Shown here piece after piece: positions 10,432-20,972 of a stretch of 64,000 nucleotides of DNA. Each line of letters begins with the position of its first letter. Within the stretch, counting starts at the first letter, position 1. The stretch is from Hygrophila difformis (Eukaryota; Streptophyta; Magnoliopsida; Lamiales; Acanthaceae): positions 42,506,191 to 42,570,190 of the forward strand of contig JAOANR010000013.1 of the NCBI GenBank assembly GCA_030278955.1, read 5' to 3'. Both the position numbers and the translations under genes were made by a program. The notes beneath the pieces are model-generated. The model was given only the letters and a program-made list of their open reading frames with translations. It ran no database searches and had not been told where the DNA came from.

Positions 10432-12088
10432 ACATCCTCACATTTAATACTGATCGTCCCCGAGCAGTCAGAGTCAATGTTCCTAGGAACACGGACTCTA
10501 CATATTCAATTCATTTTCGTGGCTTCATAAATCACATCCTTTTTAGATTGGGATAAGACAATCAAAACTACAAGTATTGAATTCCCTTGATTGCAGTGTT
10601 TAATGAAATGATACTTGCTCACTATATCAGGCCTACAAATCAAACATTATCATCAATCCTTCATGAATATCATGTTTGAAAGATGCAAAGATTAAAAATT
10701 AGAATCAAGGTATGACATGAACATGTGTAATGAGAAAAGGCCTCACTTATAAGAGAATCGGAAAATTCACTCACTCTCAATTGGGGTTTAATCATGAACG
10801 CTCAAAATCAAATTTAGTTAAGTTATCCCATAAGCTTGCAATCAGACCAACTCGCCACCGGCTCATTTCTTCAAATCGAGATCACGAGGTCTTATTCGAG
10901 GGTTGTAACGGGGCGTACGGTTGTAACATTAGGTAGGAAAGGGAAATATTGGGCTAAGAAGTGGCAAGAATTAATTCCATCATAACTTGGCATTTTTATT
11001 TAAAATTTATGATCATCAATGTTTCTTTTTCTTTTTGATTTTCTTCTGCATGACATTAGACTATTGTCTAATTGCTTGTCATTTGCAATTTATTGTTGTT
11101 GACTGGAATTCAACATTTTTTTTTTTTGAATCGGCTTATAGAATACCGATTTATGGTTTTTATGGATGATCAAAAATTGTAATACCTTGATAGAATTCAT
11201 CCTTGCTCACTTGGGTTTGATTTTCTTGGTCTTTTTATAAGGCTAGGAATAATATAGAGGGCTTCAAAGAAAAATTAGGCTTAAGGCTCAAATTGGTTAA
11301 TCCTAAAGGGAAAATATTTTGGGTTTGGATTTCAAACGAAGGCCAAAAATTTGGGTTTTCTAGGTGCCTCGATCATATGCTCGATTTCGGGAATATGGCG
11401 TGGTCTTGAATCGGTCCCAATTGCAAGTTCTAGTTTCCTTTAATCAAAATGATTCACACATCAACAAAAATGAATGAGTAAAAGTGACTCATGGCTCAAA
11501 TCTCACGAGGTTGGGTTGATTTATGTCATGCAATATTCGCAAATTCAATCAAAGCTTAATTCTAACAATTTATTCAATCAAAATCTCTAACATGCAGATT
11601 TATTACCCAATAAGCTGATCGCATCATTAAATTTTTATAGCTCAAAACCTCAGGAATTCATTTCATGCATGTCTTCAATTATATTATCCCAATTTAAAAG
11701 TCTGAAGATTTAATCACAAGCCTAAATTCAACCTGTGAATTTAGAGCAAGTTTATGCATATTTTGCTGGTTATTTAATTGAAAGCAGTAAAGAGGCACTG
11801 CTGACATACTGAGTATGTCAACAGCATATTTTTGGTCTGACAGTCACTTATTCATCTCGGACTGTGCAGACATCTTTTCAAAGGAAAGCAGTAAAGAGTT
11901 GTTCAGTGGTCTCAAAAGTTGAGTTCCAATTTTAGGGAAAGCAATTAAATACATCCGAGGCAAGGGATTCTCGTGCAGTCAATACCAACCTGCACACACA
12001 AAAGGAGGAAATCCCTTGCAAATACTACTACTAGGATGGAATTAAAACAAAGCAGGGTAAAGTGGAATTAGGATTCTTCTTTCCTTCT
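10432..12088 (-). other. element D spacer between F-box ORF and 3' LTR, with polypurine tract
   Basis: No coding region is supported. At 10432-10446, read on the minus strand, TAAATGTGAGGATGT directly abuts the LTR start, the place and composition expected of the polypurine tract that primes plus-strand DNA synthesis. The same motif recurs at 12817-12833 and 14711-14728. The rest is AT-rich unique sequence. Confidence 0.6.
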
Positions 12089-12749
12089 TCAGGGCATGTA
12101 TCGGAGCCAGAGGACACAGCTGGAAAGCTCACAACGCAGGCACCAGTCACGGTTTCTCAGAGGTGCATGCCATTCTGGGCAATAGACTCTGACTCCTTGG
12201 CCTGCCCACAGTTGTGGGTTGTCTGGGTTATCAGTTATCCAAGCGAGAACGTTGAGGGACGTATACCGAAAGACTGATCGATCTGTTACCATCCTGTCGA
12301 TCATTCTGATTCCCTGCTCAACTTGGCTTTCGTCTGTCTTACTCATAAGCATCAATCCGCGGGTGAAGATTGATATCTTATGGTTGTCCTCAAGTCCCGG
12401 GCGTAGCAGTTCACAAGCGCGCTCCTCATTCCCCTCTGCGAATGCCCTGAGTGCTGGAATGAGCTGAAGGTTGAAGTTTCCTGCAGCTGTGCATATTCGC
12501 AGGAATCTCTCCTTCTGCCGACGGATCCTTTCTTGCCATCTCTTCACCGTGGAGGTGATAACCTCGCATCTCTTGTACACGATAGTAAGGTTCCCAGCAT
12601 CCCTGAGTTTCTTGCATGCACGTTGTGCAGTAAACACTCCCTTGATTTCATCCTCTCCTATCCGGGAGAGAATTTCACCAAGGAGTTCGACCGGCAAGTC
12701 CAGCAACTTGGTTCCTTCTGGAGCAGGGTCTGGAATGGGAGGATTACCC
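12089..12749 (-). CDS. F-box protein (At2g35280-like) inside element D
   Basis: The frame (12089-12706 from an internal TTG, open up to an acceptor-like TCTTTTCAG at 12750) encodes LDLPVELLGEILSRIG near its start, a good F-box core. A helical C-terminal part follows, with spaced Cys residues near the end (WCLRCELSSC), as in the At2g35280-like F-box family. F-box proteins bring substrates to SCF ubiquitin ligases. The ORF lies between integrase and 3' LTR, in the element's sense direction, where some Athila relatives carry an env-like ORF. There is no ATG at the front, so translation probably needs splicing from an upstream exon or the acceptor is a relic of the source gene. No frameshift or stop interrupts about 215 codons while gag-pol is broken. 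Whether it is expressed is unknown. Confidence 0.7.
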
Positions 12750-12816
12750 CTGAAAAGATAAGAAGTAATGAATCCAATTTTTATATAATTTTCGGAAATT
12801 ATTCGAGTTCAGAAAC

Positions 12817-12854
12817 CAACATCCTCACATTTAGAGCTTTGCTCTAGATGTGAG
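12817..12854 (-). repeat. polypurine-tract-like motif with adjoining hairpin (internal copy 1)
   Basis: CAACATCCTCACATTTA (12817-12833) repeats the sequence at the 3' LTR junction. It overlaps a foldback at 12826-12854 with arms CACATTTAGAGC and GCTCTAGATGTG around TTT-like loop bases. It lies upstream of the F-box ORF. Confidence 0.6.
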
Positions 12855-14050
12855 ATTATTAAATTTCTGACTTGAATTTTTATTTAAAGCATGTGTAAAT
12901 AATATTTGGTTTTAATTGGGCTAAAGAGCCCAAAATGAAATAAAATTGGCCATTGGGCCTAAAATCTTTTTAATGGGCCATAGGGCCCAAAAGTTTTCAG
13001 TTTATTAAACAAGTCCGAGACACTTGTTGGAAGTGGAATGAGATGGATAGGTGGAAATGGAATGCTCGAATATTGGAATGTGCAATGGAGACGTGGCGGA
13101 ACGGATTTGCTGTTTCGGGATAGCTTGGACTGTTTGGACAGTTTTAGCATCCAAAAATTTGCAAACACTGTTTTTAATTTTAAAAATGGTTGACTTGTTT
13201 TATTTAACAAAAGTGGGATGTGAGTGGTCCCATTTTGGATTTTTGAAAAGGATAGCAGTTGGGTGATAAAAATACTGCTGTCTTACTCACACTAGTGTTT
13301 CATTGGGAACAAAAACTCAAGTCAAACATTAAACAAAAATAACTCTTTTTGTCTTTTTCTAAAAGGTTGCTTTTATTAAAAGTGGAAGCTTCCTATTGGG
13401 TGTTTGTACTATGTTTCCATAAACAAACAAACATTTATTCCCATGAGATTTCTAACATGAGAACAAATGTGCCCAAAAAGATCTTCCATCTTTATTACAC
13501 CACCCACACTGTGCACATCACATCAGGATCAATCAAACCAATAACATCAAGATATTCAAAACAATACCCAAATGTTCATCAGTTTGTTCTTTCCAGTTTT
13601 AAACTTCAAAAAATCTGTGAACCTTTACCAGTTTTAACACCCTTTGGCAGTTTCAAAATGGGGTTTCAACGTTTTAAAACAGTGCTCATAACCGAGAGCA
13701 CTTCCAAAGATTCTAAAGTTAAAATCACATAAAAACCACACCACACCAAGAACACAACAAAGTAAAAAACAAAACGAGACAAAACAAAAGAATGGGTCCG
13801 AAGGGGGGCTATGACCATGGTGAAAATAGGGTTTACCCTCTCCTCCTTGGCTCGGGTCTAGGCACGGGTCCAAGGATTGGGAGGGGTCCATGAAATCGGT
13901 CCATAGTTTCCCTTAGAAATGGTGTGCAAGAGTGCGAAGAACACGTGGTGTTCGTTCGGATGAGAGAAAAATGGGGGAAAAGAAGATGAAGAAACTGAAA
14001 GAAGTTGAAATGACAGGAGGGAGGTGAAAAGAAACTGGAGGGGGTGGGGG
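12855..14050. other. element D spacer between integrase and F-box ORF
   Basis: No gene is supported. 12920-12990 has repeated GGGCC-type motifs and 13790-14050 is purine-rich on the plus strand. A TATAAATA lies at 14053-14060 on the plus strand, antisense to the element, directly before a hairpin array. Confidence 0.5.
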
Positions 14051-14069
14051 GGGTATAAATACTTGAACT

Positions 14070-14365
14070 TTTGTCGCGGAACAAGGTTCCGCGACAAGGC
14101 TTCGCGACATCAGAGAGGTCGCGGAGTTGAGGGTTGGTCGCGGAGTCATGCTCCGCGACAAGGCCATCGCGACAAAGTTCAGTATGGAGACAGTCAACGC
14201 AGGTCATGTCGCGGAGCAGGGCTTGGTCGCGGAATCATGCTCCGCGACAAGGTGCATCGCGACAAGATGTGGGGAAATGGTTTAGAAGGAAAAGGGAGTT
14301 TGTCGCGGAGCAGGGCCTGGTCGCGATGCATGACATCGCGACAAAGGTCCTTCCGCGACAAAGGA
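14070..14365. repeat. TCGCGG hairpin array inside element D (internal copy)
   Basis: These are the same arms as in the LTRs (TTGTCGCGGAAC, TTCCGCGACAAG, TCGCGACAAG), here at about 14072-14097, 14134-14175, 14207-14266 and 14301-14362. The spacers differ from the LTR arrays, so this is not a simple copy of the LTR but an independent arrangement of the same unit. Confidence 0.8.
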
Positions 14366-14710
14366 TTTTGAATTTTCAAATTTTCTTGGACTGGGCCCGA
14401 GTGTGGTATTGGGCCTGCGTCCAGTCTATTTAACTTGGGCTGAATAAATTTAGTCCAAGTAAATTCAAAATGCAGGGCTGAAAATTAAATAATCCACTTG
14501 CATAAAATTAGGTTGGGTCAGTTCCATTTTATCTGTGAATTTTGTTTCGGATCTTGAATTTCTTCAATTCCCGAGAACATTTTCTCAGATTTATAGAACT
14601 AATCCAACCAAGAACCTGGTTTTCCATGTTACTCTTGTCTGCTCCTCTTTTTGGTGGTTCCAAACTTCTGCAAGATAGATGAATGAAATGCATTAGATTT
14701 TCTCCAAAAA

Positions 14711-14752
14711 TCAACATCCTCACATTTAGAGTCTTAGTACTCTAAATGTTTA
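14711..14752 (-). repeat. polypurine-tract-like motif with adjoining hairpin (internal copy 2)
   Basis: The 18 bases TCAACATCCTCACATTTA are identical to 10429-10446 at the 3' LTR junction. They run into a foldback with arms CATTTAGAGT and ACTCTAAATG (about 14722-14749). The site lies about 100 bp downstream of the pol stop, where the element's polypurine tract would sit if no F-box module were present. Confidence 0.65.
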
Positions 14753-14850
14753 ATTGATCTTTGGGTACTTTCTTGCCATGAAATAAATACTGTAACTATA
14801 TACTATATATATATATAAACTAAAATTTTTGTGTTTTTAAATGCTGTTTC

Positions 14851-17800
14851 TTATTGAGTGTAAGCCGGGTCTGCCACTGCTTGGCTTTCTTTCTCCGGAT
14901 CGAACTGTCCGAGGTACTCTTTCAATCGTTGTCCATTCACCACTATATCGCCCCTGCCAGTTCGAATCCTGACAGCTCCATTTTTGAACACCTCTAGTAC
15001 TTCATGTGGTCCTTCCCATCTAGATTTGAGCTTTCCGGGGAACAGCTTCAACCTAGTATTGAACAATAACACATGTTGACCAACATAGAAATACTTAGGT
15101 TTGATCCGGCGATCGTGCAACTTCTGGGTCCGCTCCTTGTAAATTCGAGAGCTTTCATAAGCTTGCGCTCGTATTTCCTCAATTTCATTGAGGTCCAACT
15201 TACGTTTGCTCTGAGCAACTTTCGGATCAAAGTTAAGCGTTTTAACGGCCCAGTAAGCTTTATGCTCTAGCTCTACAGGCAAATGACAGGCTTTTCCAAA
15301 GACCAGCCTGTATGGAGACATCCCGATGGGAGTCTTATATGCTGTCCGGTATGCCCATAGAGCATCATTGAGCTTACGTGCCCAATCCTTACGGGTTATC
15401 CCGACAGTGGCTTCGAGTATGTGTTTGATTTCGCGATTGGATACTTCGACTTGACCACTAGTCTGGGGATGATAAGGCGTGCCTATCTTATGGAGGATCC
15501 CATTTTTACTCATTAAAGTTTCAAAAGCTTTATTAATATGGTGTGTTCCTCCATCAGATATCACCACCCTAGGTACGCCAAATCGACTGAAAATGTTGTT
15601 CTTGAGGAACTTGATGACTTGGTTACCATCATTGGTTGGTAATGCGACAGCCTCGACCCATTTGGATACGTAATCGACAGCTACCAAGATGTAGTAGTTT
15701 CCACCAGATGGTGGAAACGGTCCCATGAAGTCAATGCCCCATACATCAAAGATCTCAAGTGTGAGAATCCCCTTTTGAGGCATCTCATCCCTCTTGGAGA
15801 TGTTTCCTAATCTTTGGCATCTGTCACAGCCCTTAACAAATGTCCTGCAATCCTCATAGATGTGAGGCCAATAAAATCCACATTCGAGGACCTTGTGGGC
15901 CGTTCGAGCGGGACCATGGTGACCTCCATATTCTGATTCATGGCATTTTCTGACAATTTGATAAGCTTCATGCTCAGTCACACATCGCCTGATTATTAAA
16001 TCAGGGCAGTGTTTGAAGAGATAAGGTTCTTCCCAGAAGTAACTTAATACATCTCGTTTGAACTTATTCCTCTGATGATAGTTCGAAAACTGAGGGGTTA
16101 CTCCGCATGCCAAGAAGTTAGCGATGTCGGAAAACCATGGACAAGCTTGATTATGCAGATGCAACGCGAACAACTGTTCGTCCGGGAAATCTTCATTGAC
16201 GGCTTTTTCCTTTTTATCATTATCTAATCGAGATAAGTGGTCAGCAGCACCATTATCTCGACCGCGCCTATCTTTTATTATGATGTCGAATTCTTGCAAC
16301 AGAAGTACCCACCTGATTAATTGAGGTTTTGCATCTTGTTTGCTAAACAAGTATCTCAATGCTGTATGATCGGTGTATACTATGGTCTTTGTACCTAGCA
16401 GGTACTGTCTGAACTTGTCAAACGTGAAGACTACAGCATACATCTCTTTCTCCGTTGTGGTGTAGTTAACTTGGGCTTCATTCAGGGCGTGACTCGCGTA
16501 ATGAATTACGCAGTGTCTCCCATCCTTATGTTGTCCAAGAACTGCGCCTACGGCGAGACCACTAGCATCGCACATTACCTCGAAAGGCAGTGACCAATCG
16601 GGTGGTTGCACTATCGGTGCAGAAACCAACATCTTCTTGAGCGTGTCAAAGGCTTGGACACACGCTTCATTTATTAAGAAAGGATTTTCTTTACAAAGCA
16701 GATTAGTGAGCGGCTTGGCAATCTTAGAGAAATCCTTAATGAATCGCCGGTAAAAACCGGCATGCCCTAAGAAGCTCCTAACTGATTTGATCGAGTTAGG
16801 AAGAGGGAGATTGGAAATGATGGAAACTTTGGCTGGATCAACTTCAATGCCTGCACGAGAGATGCGATGACCTAACACTATGCCCTCAGTAACCATAAAA
16901 TGGCACTTTTCCCAATTTAAAACCAAGTTAGTGTCTTCACACCTCTTTAAAATCTTAGCAAGATTGGTCAAACAATCTTCGAACGTATCTCCATATACAG
17001 AGAAGTCATCCATGAAGACCTCAATGCATTTTTCGATAAATTCAGAGAAAATAGACATCATGCATCTTTGAAAAGTAGCAGGTGCATTGCACAAACCAAA
17101 AGGCATCCGTCGATAGGCAAAAGTGCCGTACGGGCAAGTAAAAGTGGTTTTATCATGGTCCTCACTGGAAATAACAATCTGATTATAACCAGAATAACCA
17201 TCCAAAAAGCAATAAAACTCTCTCCCTGCCAACCTCTCAAGCATCTGATCAATGAATGGCAATGGAAAATGGTCCTTGCGTGTGGCCTCATTCAGCTTCC
17301 GGTAATCGATACAAACTCTCCATCCGGTCACTGGCCTGGTTGCAACCTCTTCTCCTTGCTCATTCTTGGTTATGCACATCCCTCCTCGTTTGGGTACGAC
17401 CTGCACTGGGCTAACCCATTTGCTATCAGAGATAGGATAGATTATACCAGCATCTAAGAGCTTGATAACTTCTTTCCTTACCACTTCCTGCATAAGGGGG
17501 TTCAATCGCCTCTGAGGTTGACGGGAGGGTTTAAACTCTTCTTCCATTAGAATCCTGTGCATGCAAATAGAAGGGCTTATTCCTTTTATATCAGAAATGG
17601 TCCAACCTATTGCATGTACATGTTTCTTAAGAACGACCACCAGAGCATTTTCTTGCTCTTGGGAGAGCTTAGCCGAAACAATCACGGGTAACTTTTTATG
17701 TTCTGCGAGAAACGCGTACTTGAGATGATCGGGTAGTGTTTTAAGTTCAAGCTCTGGTGGACATTCAACGGAAGGGAGTAGTTTGCGAGAATTGGGTAGT

Positions 17801-18429
17801 GGGAGAACAGATTTACCTTCGGGATCCTGCATCAGTACAGGATCCTCTTCCTCCTCTTGGTTGGCGTCCTCATGGAAGTCCATGCCATCAAATTCCTCCA
17901 AATCCCCTGTTTCGGGATCGGCGAAGTGAACGGCTTTGCATTCTTTGTGCTCCACGCCAGCAGGCTTCAGTACCTGCTTTGATGGTTCATCCAGCATCAT
18001 TTCACACTCAAGTTCAGAGTCTAGCTCTTCCCTAACTATTACATTTTCAAATGAAAAACAAGAACTGTCATTCGGAAATTTCTGCAATTTCTCCATATCA
18101 AAGATGATCTCCTCGCCATCGACCCTTAAGGTGACTTTTCTGGATTTGGCGTCAATCAGTGCACCACCAGTGGCTAGAAATGGGCGTCCAAGGATAAGCG
18201 GCATTTCAGAATCCTCTTCAATGTCGAGGACGATGAAGTCGACCGGGAAAAGAACCTGCCCGGTTTTGACTACAACATCCTTAAGGATTCCTACGGGCTG
18301 AGTGATCGATCTGTCTGCAAGTTGCAGTCTCATCTTGACCGGTTGAATTTCTCCAAGCTTGAGGCGAACAGCCATAGCTAGTGGCATCACATTGATGCTT
18401 GATCCTATATCACAAAGCCCCATACTCAC
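14851..18429 (-). pseudogene. Athila pol (protease, RT, RNase H, integrase), upstream stop
   Basis: The 1192-codon frame shows in order an aspartic protease ([11 protein letters not shown]), reverse transcriptase ([15 protein letters not shown], then [10 protein letters not shown]), RNase H ([15 protein letters not shown]), a zinc-binding integrase head ([10 protein letters not shown] ... CDRCQR), the integrase core ([33 protein letters not shown]) and a C-terminal chromatin/DNA-binding part. All expected catalytic residues are present. It is in the same frame as gag and separated from it by stops at 18445-18447 (TAA) and 18652-18654 (TGA), so it can no longer be made as one polyprotein. A methionine at 18429 would still allow a truncated protein without the protease lead-in. 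Confidence 0.93.
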
Positions 18430-18651
18430 TTTGGCCTTTCCGAATTACACTGGAAGTGTGCAACATCCGGGGTCCTCTTTCTTTTCAGGCATTCTTCTCT
18501 GAACAATGGCACTGCATGTGCTGTTGAGAATAATTACTTCTTCCTGCTCAACCTGCCTTTTTCCTGAAATCAATTCTTTCAAGAACTTAGCATAGATGGG
18601 CATTTCGGAAATCATTTCTGTGAGAGGAATGGTTATCTCTACAGACTTTAA

Positions 18652-20661
18652 TCATTGCAGAAATTTCTTGAACTTAAGATCATGTTCTTTATTTTTAAGC
18701 CGCGCAGGATAAGGAATCCTGGGCATGTACTTGTTATTAGCAATTTTTGGTGGTGAAGGGAAGGAAGTTGTACCTTCACCTGTACCCTTATCTGGTTCAG
18801 CCGTTTCAGGCGCAGCTTCAGTCTGTAATTCGGCTGTCTCTTTTTCTGCTTCGTTCCCATTATCAGCTTCCTTACCAGTATTGTCAACAATATCATCTTT
18901 TTCAAATTCCGCTCCAGTATCCACTCCCTTTGGTCCAGCTAGTACTCTCCCAGATTTCAAGGTTATTGCCTTGCATTGCGGGTTCTTTTCCGCAGTGCTA
19001 GGCAATGTTCCTTTGTCCCTTTTCTGCATCTCATTAGCCATCTGTGTAACTTGGGTCTCCACATTTCTGATGGAGGCCTGCAGTTGATTGTTGATCTCTT
19101 TCTGACTAGTGATGAAATCAGTCATCAGATTCTCAAGCCTTGAAGGAGGCTTTTGATTCTGATTCTGATTTTGCTGCTGATTCTGATTCCACTGGCCTTG
19201 GTTTGGGACAAACTGAGGCTGGAAATTCTGATTGGGCTGAAAGTTCTGGAAATTCTGAGGCGGCCTCTGCTGGATCTGAGGTTGGAAACCTGGATTCTGA
19301 AAATGTTGGCCCCTGTTCTGATTGAATCCCTGATTCTGCTGAGGGTTGAACTGTTGTTGCTGTGGCTTGTTCAAGAGATGTGAGTTCAAGGCGTTGTTGT
19401 TTGAATAAGACAAATTCGGGTGTCTATTTGGAAAAGCTCCTGCATAGTTACAGCTCTCAGCTGTGACTTGCTCGCATGTGTCAGTTGCATGAGCACCTTG
19501 ACACAGTCCACAGATCACATCAGTTTGTTGTCCCTGCGCAGAACTTCCAACTCCTTGATTTACAGACAACGCTGCCACTTGCTCTTGAAGCTTTTCAATG
19601 TCTGACTTCTCTACTGTACCTACAGCACATAAACTACGAGGGGGAGTGAGATTACCATCATCAGTTAGAACAGAACGGTTGACACTCATGGCTTCAATCT
19701 TTGCCCAGGCTTGGTCCATCGGTATGTAGAGCAAATGTTGACCACCGGCAGCATCAAGCATGGATTTCCATGCTGGGGTCAGACCACTGTAGAACTTTCT
19801 CAGTCTCTCCCAGTCATGGAAGCCATGTTGAGGACATTTTCTGAGTAGGTTGAAGAATCTTTCCTTTGCATCATACAAGGACTCGTCTGGTTTCATCTTG
19901 AATTCCGCAATTTTGGAGCGGCATTCATCCACCTTGGACTCCGGGAAGTATTTTGCTAGGAAGTTTCTGATCACATCTTCCCATGTAGACTTCTGATTTA
20001 CGGGCAGTGACTTGTACCATGTTCGTGCTCCGCTTGTCAGAGAGAAGGGAAATAGCCTTAGTCGAATGGTGTTTGCGGGTACATCACGATTTTTGATCGT
20101 GTCGCACAATTCTAGGAAGGTTTGCAGGTGATCATGGGGATCTTCATGACTTGCTCCGGCAAACTGGTTGCTCTGGACTAGATTGATTAGGGCCGGTTTC
20201 AGTTCGAAATTCCTGGCCAAGAATGGAGCTTGTCCAGGAATGTTCAGATATGGCTCTAAAATCGGCTGCATGTAATCAGCAGCAGCTGCTGCTTGATGAT
20301 TGTTCTCAGGCCCGCCTTGGTATTGTTGTGGGTAGTAGTTCTGAGGCTTGAAATAGTTCCTTGGATCATTGAAATCATTCGGATTCGGGGGATTCTGATG
20401 GGGGTTATGGTATTGCTGATTCTGTTGGTTTGGGAAATTTTGCTGATTTGGTTGGTTTTGGTTGTTTGGTGGGTTTTGGTTCGGGTTGGGAGGGGGTGCC
20501 TCGAAGTGTTGCTGCTCCATGTTTGGTGGATTCCCACCTCCTTGTATGATCTGGGGAGGGGGATCATCCAAATCATCATGATCAGCATCTTCGGGGTCTT
20601 CCTCAATGTTGTGAAGTGGGGGATTGGGTTGAATGATTGGTGGGATGTCAGGGTTTGCCAT
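18652..20661 (-). pseudogene. Athila gag
   Basis: The 669 codons from MANPDIPP contain an Asn/Pro/Gln-rich N-terminus, the Athila gag core (FELKPALINLVQSNQF, then IRLRLFPFSLTSGARTWY and FLAKYFPESK), a CX2C-type zinc-finger-like patch (ICGLCQGAHATDTC), a long Gln/Asn-rich stretch and a charged C-terminus. Gag forms the virus-like particle. The frame is open upstream to an ATG at 20811, but a TAG at 20797-20799 interrupts that extension, so the original start may have been lost too. It ends at a TGA (18652-18654) in the middle of the conserved protease lead-in, in frame with pol. Confidence 0.9.
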
Positions 20662-20954
20662 TTCGGAGATATCGCTGCTGGTGCTTGGCGAAAGTAATGC
20701 CTGTCGTTCCCGTTCCCTTCTTCGTTTAGTCTCCGCCCTAAGACGTCGAGCTGTCTTTTCTATCTCGGAATTAAACGGGATCTCGGCTGGCGTCTGCTAC
20801 CTCCTTTGCATAGAACAACGGCTTCAATAATGACAGTACCTGTACAATCCCCAGGTTAGAAGTGGTTCTGAAGGTGAATATTTATAATTATATGTATAGG
20901 CTACTCTAGGAGCAATGAGGAATGTAATTCTCTAAATAAAACGGCGCTGCATCC

Positions 20955-20972
20955 TCCCCGGCAACGGCGCCA
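20955..20972 (-). other. primer binding site of element D
   Basis: On the minus strand this reads TGGCGCCGTTGCCGGGGA, starting at the base after the 5' LTR. This is the tRNA-Asp-type primer site known from Athila and related Ty3/gypsy elements, and it fixes the orientation. Confidence 0.9.

Noticed and set aside
18725..20697. Plus-strand ORFs opposite Athila gag
   Set aside because: Antisense shadows of the Asn/Gln-rich gag codons.
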